A program made the translations under genes and the position numbers. The notes under the pieces are model-generated. The model was not told where the DNA came from. It searched no databases and worked only from the letters and a program-made list of their open reading frames with translations. Shown in pieces: positions 8,967 through 16,170 of a stretch of DNA of 64,000 nt (position 1 is its first letter; each line of letters starts with the position of its first letter). The DNA comes from UBA4416 sp964543545 (GTDB lineage Bacteria > Bacteroidota > Bacteroidia > B-17B0 > Aurantibacillaceae): contig CAZIYT010000006.1 in the NCBI GenBank assembly GCA_964543545.1, positions 79,852-143,851 on the forward strand. The letters are read 5' to 3'.

Positions 8967-9150
8967 CAAATGGAACGCAGATAACGCAGATTTCTATGAT
9001 CCGCTGAGATTTTAAAATAAAGTAATTAATGATTAATCCAAAAAGAATCCGGATTGATCCGCGGATCAGTCATTTACGTTCCATTAATACCGAATAAATA
9101 AATCTTATTTATCTTAATGGATCAGCGTCATCTGCGTTCTATTCCGAACT
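8967..9150. repeat. Imperfect inverted element of AACGCAGAT type between convergent genes
   Basis: GAACGCAGATAACGCAGAT near 8972-8990 reappears as an imperfect reverse complement (ATCAGCGTCATCTGCGTTC, about 9122-9140; 17 of 19 positions agree). Between them lies a short partly palindromic piece (AATCCGG.ATTGATCCGCGGATC). The gap separates the DUF4421 gene from the convergent amn gene and has no ORF. Confidence 0.55.
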
Positions 9151-9921
9151 TTAGAACTTCAGATGCTTCACGGAGATGCCCGCTTTTTGCAGTTCTTTCA
9201 GGGAGTCGATGCCGATCTTCAGATGATCGTCCGCAAAACTGGAAGTTACTTTTTTGTCGCTCTCCTCTGTTTTCACACCTTCCGGAATCATCGGCTGATC
9301 GCTCACCAGGAGCAGGGCACCCACCGGAATTTCGTTGTGGAAGCCCACGCTGAAAATAGTAGCCGTTTCCATATCGATGGCCATGCTGCGTAAGGTTCTC
9401 AGGTAGTCCTTGAATTTTTCGTCATGCTCCCACACCCTGCGGTTGGTGGTATACACCGTGCCGGTCCAGTAATCGCGGCCGCTGAGGCGGATGGTATAGG
9501 AGATGGCTTTTTGCAGGTTAAAAGAGGGCAGGGCAGGCACTTCGCTCGGCAGGTAATCGCTCGAGGTTCCTTCGCCGCGGATCGCAGCGATCGGGAGGAT
9601 GAGGTCGCCGATCTGGTTTTTCTTTTTCAGGCCGCCGCATTTGCCCAGGAACAATACCGCTTTGGGCATGACGGCCGTGAGGAGATCCATGATGGTAGCC
9701 GCCATCGCACTGCCCATGCTGAAGTTAATAATGGTAATGCCATCGTGAGTGGCGCTTTGCATCGGCCTGTCGAGGCCTTCGATCTCAACCTTGTTCCATT
9801 CGGCAAACATTTTCACGTAGCCGCTGAAATTTGTCAGTAAAATATATTTCCCAAAATCTTCTATCTTTTTACCGGTATATCTTGGTAGCCAGTTGTTGAC
9901 AATCTCTTCTTTTGTTTTCAT
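9151..9921 (-). CDS. amn: AMP nucleosidase, short Bacteroidota type
   Basis: The enzyme cleaves AMP to adenine and ribose 5-phosphate. The 256-residue protein covers the nucleoside-phosphorylase-like catalytic domain only, without the N-terminal regulatory domain of the E. coli enzyme, as is usual in this phylum. Visible family segments are INFSMGSAMAATIMDLL, VLFLGKCGGL, the RGEGTSSDYLP substrate-binding stretch, MAIDMETATIFSVG (ribose-binding MET motif) and LLVSDQPMIPEGVK. Cytoplasmic. The gene stands alone between convergent and divergent neighbours. Confidence 0.92.
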   Translation of the reverse strand: MKTKEEIVNNWLPRYTGKKIEDFGKYILLTNFSGYVKMFAEWNKVEIEGLDRPMQSATHDGITIINFSMGSAMAATIMDLLTAVMPKAVLFLGKCGGLKKKNQIGDLILPIAAIRGEGTSSDYLPSEVPALPSFNLQKAISYTIRLSGRDYWTGTVYTTNRRVWEHDEKFKDYLRTLRSMAIDMETATIFSVGFHNEIPVGALLLVSDQPMIPEGVKTEESDKKVTSSFADDHLKIGIDSLKELQKAGISVKHLKF

Positions 9922-10045
9922 ATATGTCGTATCTCTTTTTGAAAATGCCGGGAGGCATTATATGATCTGAATACTAAATTACTAAGTATTTGCCATTCGT
10001 GTATCATAATTATTTTACTTTATCTTTATGCCTTAATTATCAAAT

Positions 10046-10507
10046 GTGTCTTTGCCCGTATTGAATTTCCCAGTCATTGATGCCCGTTTCCAGAATAACG
10101 AAGCCGGGGCTCTGCAGGTATTTGATATGGTGCGTAAGAAATTTGTGGTGCTGAGCCCGGAAGAGTGGGTAAGGCAGCACCTGGTCCATTATCTCGTATA
10201 TCACAAGGAAGTGCCTTTATCGATGGTGTCGGTAGAAAAGCAGCTGATGCTGAACGGAACCCGGAAGCGCACGGATGTGGTGGTGTTTAACAGTAGCCTG
10301 AAGCCTTTAATGATCATCGAATGCAAGGCGCCATCCGTAGAGCTCGACCAAAAGGCGGTGAACCAGATCCTTCGCTATAACCTCACCTTGCAGGTGCCTT
10401 ACCTCTTTATCACCAATGGCCGGCAGCATGTATGCCTCAGAATAGACAGGCCGGCGCCGGAAATTTTAAAGGAATTGCCTCCCTATGCAGTTTTGACAGA
10501 AATTTGA
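10046..10507 (+). CDS. Stand-alone type I restriction HsdR N-terminal-like nuclease domain protein
   Basis: A 153-residue protein starting at GTG 10046 (the overlapping ATG at 10044 is out of frame). It shows the PD-(D/E)XK core: RTDVVVF (Asp77), a short strand, then MIIECKAPS (Glu92-x-Lys94), preceded by a helix with EEWVRQHLVHYL. This is the HSDR_N domain found at the start of type I restriction subunits, but there is no helicase part and no hsdM/hsdS in the window. Similar solo proteins are widespread in Bacteroidota and are usually annotated only by this domain. A possible -7 TATCTTTA (10021-10028) lies just upstream. A DNA-repair or nuclease role is inference. Confidence 0.82.
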   Translation: MSLPVLNFPVIDARFQNNEAGALQVFDMVRKKFVVLSPEEWVRQHLVHYLVYHKEVPLSMVSVEKQLMLNGTRKRTDVVVFNSSLKPLMIIECKAPSVELDQKAVNQILRYNLTLQVPYLFITNGRQHVCLRIDRPAPEILKELPPYAVLTEI

Positions 10508-10576
10508 CAGAATTCTAAAATGCTGATTCACAGCGAAGATTGCCTTTGACTGAGTGAATTGTTAATAACTTCGAGT

Positions 10577-10626
10577 GTGTTAACAGCAATTAACACTTGC
10601 TTTATTCAGAAAAAAGAACAAATTTG
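10577..10626 (+). promoter_or_regulatory. Palindrome plus promoter of the M23 peptidase gene
   Basis: A perfect 7-bp inverted repeat GTGTTAA (10577-10583)/TTAACAC (10590-10596) abuts a -33-like TTG (10597-10599). CAAATTTG (10619-10626), one base from TAnnTTTG, follows 19 bp later. The position suggests an operator, but this is inferred only from layout. Confidence 0.45.
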
Positions 10627-10645
10627 CAAAACTCAAAGAAATTTA

Positions 10646-11683
10646 ATGATCACAACAAAAGGCATAATCACTTCACTATTAATGAGTACCTCATTAATGC
10701 TGAGCGCTATTAGCCCCGATAGGGCCATTAATAAGTATTCAACTATTGCGCCAAAGTTTTCCGAAACTTACCCGGACGAAAAACCGATTAAGGATGACGG
10801 CAAAAAGAAGGCGGCAAAAAAGGACGATACAACCAAAGTTGCTCTCGATCCATCCCTGCTGGTTTTGCAGGATGATCATGAGCATGAGGAAGATGAGGTG
10901 GATTCACTTCTGGCTTTTCCTTCCAATGATTTATATTCTTCCTGGGATACTTCCACCATTCATCCGTATTCGTTTGCAGCCAGCTTTAAGCAGGATTCGG
11001 CGCTTATTCACCTCACAGAACCTACAGATTGTGGATTTGTAGTCCCATGTAAAGGAAATCTGACCTCAGTATTCGGTTGGAGAAAGAGAAGGCCGCACTA
11101 TGGAACCGACATTAACCTCGAAACCGGTGATACGGTTGTAGCGGCTTTTGATGGTATGGTGCGTATCGCTAAGCTGAACAGAAGCTACGGCAACGTGGTG
11201 ATCATCAGGCATGCCAACGGACTGGAAACGGTTTATGCACACTTATCAAAAATTAATGTAGAGCCGGGCCAACTGGTAGAAGCCGGGCAGAATATCGGGT
11301 TGGGCGGCAACACCGGGCATTCCTTCGGTTCCCACTTGCACTTCGAAATGCGTTACCTGGGCCAGGCCATGGATACGGAAGACTTTATCGATTATGCAAA
11401 CGGTACTCTGAAAAAGAACGAGTGCATGATCACGAGGTCTGATGTGGAAAGCAAATACGACCTGCGCGCGCTACACAGCCGCCACAGAAAAGACCTGAGC
11501 TATGCCAAAAGCAGCTCCGGTAAAGCAAAAGCAGTCGGCAAAGGAAAAGTGTACGTGGTAAGAAAAGGTGATACCTTAGGCAAAATCGCCCAGCGCAACC
11601 ACACCACGATTTCCGCTATTTGCAAAAAGAACGGGATCAGGCAGACGAAGGTTTTACAACTCGGACAAAAGCTGAAGATCTAA
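10646..11683 (+). CDS. M23 (LytM-type) peptidoglycan endopeptidase with LysM domain
   Basis: A 345-residue exported protein from ATG 10646; the frame is open back to 10559, but the promoter sits at 10597-10626. An N-terminal hydrophobic segment (IITSLLMSTSLMLSAIS) is followed by a Lys/Asp-rich linker (46-65). The LytM peptidase domain (about 129-235) has zinc ligands in HYGTD (His151, Asp155) and HLHFE (His232), with His198 in YAHL. A LysM repeat at 302-345 (YVVRKGDTLGKIAQRNHTTISAICKKNG) binds glycan. The protein should cut peptide cross-links in the periplasm during wall growth or division, although amidase activation by a degenerate member is excluded here because the metal ligands are present. 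Confidence 0.92.
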   Translation: MITTKGIITSLLMSTSLMLSAISPDRAINKYSTIAPKFSETYPDEKPIKDDGKKKAAKKDDTTKVALDPSLLVLQDDHEHEEDEVDSLLAFPSNDLYSSWDTSTIHPYSFAASFKQDSALIHLTEPTDCGFVVPCKGNLTSVFGWRKRRPHYGTDINLETGDTVVAAFDGMVRIAKLNRSYGNVVIIRHANGLETVYAHLSKINVEPGQLVEAGQNIGLGGNTGHSFGSHLHFEMRYLGQAMDTEDFIDYANGTLKKNECMITRSDVESKYDLRALHSRHRKDLSYAKSSSGKAKAVGKGKVYVVRKGDTLGKIAQRNHTTISAICKKNGIRQTKVLQLGQKLKI

Positions 11684-11703
11684 GAATAAAAGATATGATT
11701 ACC

Positions 11704-11734
11704 AAAAAGGCCTCTCTCAACAGGGGCTTTTTTT
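11704..11734 (+). terminator. Intrinsic terminator after the M23 peptidase gene
   Basis: AAAAAGGCCTCT (11704-11715) pairs with AGGGGCTTTTTT (11722-11733), with two G-T wobbles, and runs into T residues. Confidence 0.82.
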
Positions 11735-11826
11735 ATGGGCTTTGCAAGGAATTAATTCACCCGGCATTGTTAAAACATTGTGGGTTTTGTGAATTAAACT
11801 TTTTAGTTCTAATGGGGTTATTATTG

Positions 11827-11834
11827 TAATTTTG
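11827..11834 (+). promoter_or_regulatory. -7 promoter element of the DUF3127 gene
   Basis: TAATTTTG fits TAnnTTTG and lies 35 bp before the start codon. The -33 region has only TTTTTAG. Confidence 0.55.
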
Positions 11835-11869
11835 GGCTTATACGAGTAAAAATTTAAAATCAATATATC

Positions 11870-12256
11870 ATGGAAGTAACAGGACAGTTAAAAGTAAAGT
11901 TTGACACACAGAAAGTAAGCGAGAAATTTCAAAAAAGGGATTTTGTATTAGCAACAGACCTTAGCACACCATATCCACAGTATGTCAGTTTTCAGGTTAC
12001 CCAGGACAAATGCTCTTTGCTGGACCAGTTCAATGAAGGGGAAGAAGTAAAAGTACAGTTCAACCTGAGAGGACGCGAATGGAACGGGCCGCAAGGCATC
12101 CGTTACTTCAATACCCTGGAAGCCTGGAGACTTGAAAAAGTAAGCGGCGGACAATCATCGGCTCCTGCACAAAACAGCAGCGCCGGGATGAATGAAACAA
12201 CCAAAGCACCGGTATTCAACAGCAGCATTTCCGACAACGACGATTTACCTTTCTAA
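11870..12256 (+). CDS. DUF3127 protein, OB-fold-like with SSB-type acidic tail
   Basis: A 128-residue cytoplasmic protein. Residues 1-85 form an OB-like strand pattern (VTGQLKVKFDTQKVS, KRDFVLATD, QYVSFQVTQDKCSLLDQF, EEVKVQFNLRGREWNG, YFNTLEAWRLEKV) typical of DUF3127. It is followed by a Ser/Asn-rich disordered linker and the C-terminal tip DNDDLPF. That tip closely resembles the DDDIPF tail through which single-stranded DNA-binding proteins recruit repair partners. The overall plan (OB fold, linker, acidic tip) therefore mimics SSB at reduced size, which is inference beyond the family's formal unknown status. Monocistronic between two hairpins. Confidence 0.85.
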   Translation: MEVTGQLKVKFDTQKVSEKFQKRDFVLATDLSTPYPQYVSFQVTQDKCSLLDQFNEGEEVKVQFNLRGREWNGPQGIRYFNTLEAWRLEKVSGGQSSAPAQNSSAGMNETTKAPVFNSSISDNDDLPF

Positions 12257-12276
12257 AAAGATAATCTGAGATTTAA

Positions 12277-12323
12277 GACACAAGACAAAAGATTTGAGTA
12301 GTTCCGGTCTTTTCTCTTGTGTC
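12277..12323. repeat. Hairpin containing the 16-mer GACACAAGACAAAAGA
   Basis: GACACAAGACAAAAGA (12277-12292) pairs with TCTTTTCTCTTGTGTC (12308-12323), 15 of 16 positions. The identical 16-mer occurs at 17227-17242, also just after a stop codon. It may terminate the DUF3127 transcript. Confidence 0.7.
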
Positions 12324-12342
12324 TTGTTTCTTTCCGGCTTTT

Positions 12343-13368
12343 ATGAAAAAACCATCCGTTCTACTGATCTATACAGGCGGCACCATCGGTATGATGCAGG
12401 ACGCACGCACGGGTGAGCTCAGGCCCTTTAATTTTAAAGCCCTTACCAGGCAGATTCCCGAGCTGGAAAAATTCGACATCGAGCTTTCTTCCATTTCTTT
12501 TGCCCAGCCCATCGACTCATCCAACATGCATCCCTCCGTCTGGATTGAGCTGGCCAACATCATCAAAGATCAATATACGAGGCACGACGGTTTTGTGATT
12601 CTTCACGGGTCGGATACCATGTCGTATACGGCCAGCGCCCTGAGCTTTATGCTGGAGCATATTGCGAAGCCGGTAATCCTCACGGGCTCACAGCTGCCGA
12701 TCGGCGTTATCCGTACCGACGGGAAAGAAAACCTGATCACCGCCATTGAAATAGCGGCCGCACAAAAAAACAACAAGCCGTTGGTGAATGAGGTATGCGT
12801 GTATTTCGAATACAAGCTCTACCGCGGCAACCGTACTTACAAATACAACTCCGCACATTTCGATGCTTTCAAATCTCCGAATTACCCGGAGCTGGCGGAA
12901 GCGGGAGTGACCATTCAATACAACACAAGCGCTTTGCTCAAGGCATCGAAGAAGCCCTTTGCCGTACATACACAGCTCAATAACGACATTGCGGTGCTGA
13001 AGCTTTTTCCGGGTCTGAGTAAAAAGATCACCTTATCCATACTGACCACGCCGGGAATAAAAGCGGTGATCATGGAAACCTTTGGAGCCGGGAACGCCAG
13101 TACGGAAGCCTGGTTCATCGAGGCATTGACGGAAGCGATCAAAACAGAAATTATTATTTACAATGTCACGCAATGCTCGGAGGGCAAGGTGATCCAGGGC
13201 ATGTACGAAACCAGCAGCATGCTCAAAAAGATAGGTGTGGTAAGCGGCGCCGATATTACGTTCGAAAGCGCGGTGACCAAGCTGATGTTTGTACTTGGTA
13301 AAAAATTATCCTATGCCAAAACCAAACAATTGCTGGAAACGGATTTGAGAGGAGAGATCAGTGTTTAG
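12343..13368 (+). CDS. ansA: Type I (cytoplasmic) L-asparaginase
   Basis: Hydrolyses asparagine to aspartate and ammonia. The 341-residue sequence from ATG 12343 has the first catalytic motif IYTGGTIGMM (Thr14 nucleophile). The second block, ILHGSDTMSYTASALSFML, has the usual GTDT changed to GSDT (Ser90-Asp91). It also shows ILTGSQLPIG and the C-terminal MKTFGAGN-like METFGAGNAST stretch. There is no signal peptide, unlike periplasmic type II enzymes. Length is normal. The eight extra codons back to 12319 overlap the hairpin and are left out. It is followed by low-complexity intergenic text and folB. Confidence 0.93.
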   Translation: MKKPSVLLIYTGGTIGMMQDARTGELRPFNFKALTRQIPELEKFDIELSSISFAQPIDSSNMHPSVWIELANIIKDQYTRHDGFVILHGSDTMSYTASALSFMLEHIAKPVILTGSQLPIGVIRTDGKENLITAIEIAAAQKNNKPLVNEVCVYFEYKLYRGNRTYKYNSAHFDAFKSPNYPELAEAGVTIQYNTSALLKASKKPFAVHTQLNNDIAVLKLFPGLSKKITLSILTTPGIKAVIMETFGAGNASTEAWFIEALTEAIKTEIIIYNVTQCSEGKVIQGMYETSSMLKKIGVVSGADITFESAVTKLMFVLGKKLSYAKTKQLLETDLRGEISV

Positions 13369-13379
13369 GAAATCAGAGT

Positions 13380-13490
13380 GTGAATTACACCTCTGCGATC
13401 TTTAACTGCTTTGACTTTTCGCTCTTTGCCGTTTTATATTGCGCCCTCTGCGTTTTGCACTCTGCGCGCTTTGCGGTTAATAACTTAAAC
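13380..13490. repeat. Degenerate CTCTGCG/CTTTGCG repeat tract
   Basis: The gap between ansA and folB is a string of near-repeats such as 'cctctgcgatcttt', 'cgctctttgccg', 'ccctctgcgttttgc' and 'actctgcgcgctttgcggtt', with a period of roughly 15-25 bp. Similar phrases appear at about 3340-3390 and 39677-39709. Confidence 0.65.
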
Positions 13491-13498
13491 TACTATTC

Positions 13499-13852
13499 AT
13501 GAAAAACCATATTACGATAGAAGGCGTCAGGCTTTATGCCTACCACGGCTGCCTGGAAGAAGAAGGAAAGATCGGTGCCGAATACATTGTGGATGTATAT
13601 ATGCAAACCGATTTTATGGAAGCGGCAGAGACCGATGATCTTACCCTCACGATAGACTATTGCGCGGTGTTCGACATCTGCCGCGAGGAGATGGCTATCC
13701 GCTCCAAGCTGATCGAGCACGCCTGTAAGCGCATTTATGATAAGCTGATCGCAACCTTTCCGCAGCTGCTCCACACCAAAGTCGTGCTTACCAAATTGCT
13801 GCCGCCGATGCATGGCCCTGTAGATAAGACGACTGTGGCAATTGAGAGTTAA
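13499..13852 (+). CDS. folB: Dihydroneopterin aldolase
   Basis: Converts 7,8-dihydroneopterin to 6-hydroxymethyl-7,8-dihydropterin and glycolaldehyde in folate synthesis. The 117-residue protein has the opening IEGVRLYAYHGCLEEEGKIGAEYIVDV with the conserved Glu of the substrate pocket, LTIDYCAVFDICREEM, and the closing KLLPPMHGPVDKTTVAIE with the catalytic lysine region. Length is typical for the monofunctional enzyme. No other folate gene is adjacent. Confidence 0.93.
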   Translation: MKNHITIEGVRLYAYHGCLEEEGKIGAEYIVDVYMQTDFMEAAETDDLTLTIDYCAVFDICREEMAIRSKLIEHACKRIYDKLIATFPQLLHTKVVLTKLLPPMHGPVDKTTVAIES

Positions 13853-13899
13853 AATGGCGGATTATCAATCCGTGACACCATAGGTTAAGTTTGAGCTAT

Positions 13900-13952
13900 C
13901 GTTGCCTTCAGGAGCCTCAGTCAACGAATGGTGCCTGAGGTTTCCGAAGGCA
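13900..13952. repeat. Twin-hairpin intergenic element, copy B
   Basis: Hairpin 1: CGTTGCC (13900-13906)/GTCAACG (13920-13926), one mismatch, around loop TTCAGGAGCCTCA. Hairpin 2: TGCC (13932-13935)/GGCA (13949-13952) around loop TGAGGTTTCCGAA. The loops pair at 12 of 13 positions, two of them G-T. It lies between the convergent folB and zinc-ribbon genes. Confidence 0.75.
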
Positions 13953-13969
13953 GTTGCTGAGCCAACATG

Positions 13970-14329
13970 CTAACTCTCCGCCTTCCGCTTCACCAATAAA
14001 AAGTAATTCCCTTCAATCGGCAGGTAGCCGTATTCATAGCAAAATTTATAGTGCTTGCCTTCCTTGGTGGTGACAATATGGGTGTAATACCCAAAGTTAA
14101 AGCCTTTATCCGCCAGCTTTTGTTGTGATACCTTCGCCGTTTCAGCCGGCACCAGCTCTTCGATGATGCGCCTGTTCTTACGCAGGATATTATTAATGTT
14201 CCGGATATAATTATTCGAGCTGCCGTTTAGCTTATTGTTAAAGGCATTGCGACACATATCGCTGCAGAATTTCTTGTCGGCGCGCCCGTGAAATGCTTCA
14301 CCACATTCTGCGCAGGTTCTTTTTTCCAT
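13970..14329 (-). CDS. Zinc-ribbon protein of unknown function
   Basis: A 119-residue protein with an N-terminal four-cysteine zinc ribbon (CAECGEAF, then KFCSDMC) and a basic, Asn-rich helix (NNKLNGSSNNYIRNINNILRKNRRI). A strand-rich C-terminal half follows (FNFGYYTHIVTTKEGKHYKFCYEYGYLPIEGNYFLLVKR). Proteins with this arrangement are common in Bacteroidota and uncharacterised; nucleic-acid binding is plausible from the ribbon and basic helix. The start codon is 2 bp downstream of the nadE stop, so it is translated from the nadE transcript. Confidence 0.8.
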   Translation of the reverse strand: MEKRTCAECGEAFHGRADKKFCSDMCRNAFNNKLNGSSNNYIRNINNILRKNRRIIEELVPAETAKVSQQKLADKGFNFGYYTHIVTTKEGKHYKFCYEYGYLPIEGNYFLLVKRKAES

Positions 14330-14331
14330 GC

Positions 14332-15111
14332 TTAACTAAACAAATGTTTGGGAATGGTACATACCGGGATAGGCTCCATTTTATGAGTGTTAGCCTTATG
14401 CCTCGTCATATAAATATTCAGTGCTTTGCTTTGTTCCTCCGTCAGGGCATAGGATTCGTTATTCTCGATGTATAGCATGGCCCATTCCAGCATGTCGTAG
14501 CTGGCGCCGATCTGGTCTTCGTCCGTCCGCCCATCGGCAAAGAGGCCGTCGGTAGGCCTTGCTTTTAAAATAGAGCCTGTTATGCCCAGCTCTGCCGCCA
14601 GTTGATAAACCTGTGATTTCATCAGGTCGGCAATAGGGCTGAGGTCTACGCCGCCATCGCCGTATTTGGTGAAAAAGCCAATCCCGAAATCTTCTACCTT
14701 ATTCCCGGTACCTGCCACCAATAACCTGTGGTGACCGGCATAGGCGTAGAGCGTGGTCATGCGCAGGCGTGCACGGGTATTAGCCATCGTTAAAAAGTCC
14801 TGGATGCTTTTCTCGTAAGAATTCTCCATTTGCGCGAAGATGGGAGTAAGGTCCACTTCGGCGCTGGTCACATTACTGAAGGTTTCCTTGAGCCATGTAA
14901 TATGCTCATTGCCGCGGTCGTATTCATTTTTGATTTGCCGGATCGGCATATTGAGGCAGATCACTTTTTTGCCGGTCATGGCGCAAAGCGTGGAGGTAAG
15001 CGCCGAGTCAATGCCCCCGGAAATGCCAACCACAAAGCCTTCTGTTCCCGAAGCATTGGAATATCTTTTGAGCCAATCAACAATGTGATCAATGATCTCT
15101 TTCTTTTTCAT
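14332..15111 (-). CDS. nadE: NAD(+) synthase
   Basis: Amidates nicotinic acid adenine dinucleotide to NAD in the final step of NAD synthesis. The 259-residue protein has the PP-loop SGGIDS (31-36), RARLRMTTLYAYAG, VAGTGNKVEDFGIGFFTKYGDGGVDLSPIADL and the KARPTDGL..DGRTDEDQIGASYD stretch. There is no nitrilase-type glutaminase domain, so it is the small ammonia-dependent form or uses a separate glutaminase. The in-frame ATG at 15141 lies at the foot of the upstream gene's terminator, so MKKKEIIDH (15111) is chosen. nadE close to gldB is a neighbourhood known from other gliding Bacteroidota. Confidence 0.94.
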   Translation of the reverse strand: MKKKEIIDHIVDWLKRYSNASGTEGFVVGISGGIDSALTSTLCAMTGKKVICLNMPIRQIKNEYDRGNEHITWLKETFSNVTSAEVDLTPIFAQMENSYEKSIQDFLTMANTRARLRMTTLYAYAGHHRLLVAGTGNKVEDFGIGFFTKYGDGGVDLSPIADLMKSQVYQLAAELGITGSILKARPTDGLFADGRTDEDQIGASYDMLEWAMLYIENNESYALTEEQSKALNIYMTRHKANTHKMEPIPVCTIPKHLFS

Positions 15112-15141
15112 AGTGGGTAAAAAATAAAAAAAGGATGACAT

Positions 15142-15166
15142 AAAAAATCCCGGTGAAGGCCGGGAT
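15142..15166 (-). terminator. Terminator of the outer-membrane protein gene
   Basis: Read on the minus strand, ATCCCGG (15166-15160) pairs with CCGGGAT (15153-15147) and is followed by TTTTT. Confidence 0.85.
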
Positions 15167-15187
15167 CTTTATACAATCGTTTTTGAG

Positions 15188-16069
15188 TTAGAACATCACA
15201 CCGATATTGATGCGGATAGCGCGCATCATCAAACCTTGTTTCAGGTTTGTAAACTGAATAGCGCCGGTATTGGGATCCGTATCAGCGGCCGTGTAGATGT
15301 ATTTAGACTCATTCCTCATGGTATTGGTAAAAGAATGGAAGTAATTAACATTCAGAAACACAGCCGTAGAGCCGCTCAGCCTGTACTCCGTGCCGAGCCC
15401 CACATTTAAGCCGAAGCGCATCGGAATGAGCGAGCCATCTTTGCCGATGTTCACATTGTTATTGGTTGTGCTTACCATGTTGATATAGGGAGCTGTGGTC
15501 GTTACGGCAAGGTGTTGAACCTTATCATCTGCCTTTAAGCCTGTTCTGATCCCGAGCTCACCGCCAAACATACCGAAGTAACGGAAACCGCTGATCTCTT
15601 TGGTCATCATTTTTAAAATGATGGGAATGGTAATATAAGTGGCTTTGATCTTTCGCGAGGTTAAGATGTAATTCTCGCTGCCGGAAGTATAAAACGAATT
15701 TTCGTTAGTACCGTCTTTTGCTTCCTGGATATCTCCGTTGGAATCAGTGGTATAACCTGCTCCCACACCGCTTGGAGGAAAAAGCGTAAACGTATTTTTG
15801 TATTTGACAAAGGCCCTCTCAAAATCGCCGCCGATGCCGGTTTGTAAATGAATGATATTAGACAGCTTAAATTCCGTTACCAGGCCAAAGCCGTATCCGA
15901 AGCCGGTTTTATCCTTGGTTGTAAAATTGTCGTTGGAAGATACCCAGGTTGGTTGGGCCGCTACTTTCAGGCCAAAGCGGAATTTTTTATCAAAGTTGCT
16001 GTCGTCCTGCGCTAAAAAAGAATTAGCTAACAACAGGCTGCTCGAAACTATCAGTAATATTTTTTTCAT
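15188..16069 (-). CDS. Outer-membrane beta-barrel protein (PorT-like family)
   Basis: A 293-residue exported protein with a clear signal peptide (MKKILLIVSSSLLLANSFLAQ). The barrel strands include KFRFGLKVAAQPTWVS, FGYGFGLVTEFKLSNIIHLQTGIG, ATYITIPIILKMMTKE, YFGMFGGELGIRTG, RFGLNVGLGTEYRLSGSTAVFLNVNYFHSF and the closing RAIRINIGVMF. Family assignment is by pattern (outer-membrane beta-barrel domain with the YITIPIILK motif). Cargo and role are unknown. It has its own terminator, so it is a separate unit from nadE. Confidence 0.85.
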   Translation of the reverse strand: MKKILLIVSSSLLLANSFLAQDDSNFDKKFRFGLKVAAQPTWVSSNDNFTTKDKTGFGYGFGLVTEFKLSNIIHLQTGIGGDFERAFVKYKNTFTLFPPSGVGAGYTTDSNGDIQEAKDGTNENSFYTSGSENYILTSRKIKATYITIPIILKMMTKEISGFRYFGMFGGELGIRTGLKADDKVQHLAVTTTAPYINMVSTTNNNVNIGKDGSLIPMRFGLNVGLGTEYRLSGSTAVFLNVNYFHSFTNTMRNESKYIYTAADTDPNTGAIQFTNLKQGLMMRAIRINIGVMF

Positions 16070-16170
16070 ATACCTTGGTTTTTATGTAATTTAACATTGG
16101 TAAAAATAAGATAAAAATTAATACAGAGTCGTTGATTTCCAAAGAAAAAACCACTATCCGCTATTTTTTC

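Noticed and set aside
12308..12342. Upstream start of asparaginase at 12319
   Set aside because: It lies inside the arm of the 12277-12323 hairpin; ATG 12343 gives the family's normal N-terminus.
15112..15141. Upstream ATG extending nadE by ten residues
   Set aside because: It sits at the base of the upstream gene's terminator hairpin, and the NadE family start fits MKKKEIIDH at 15111.
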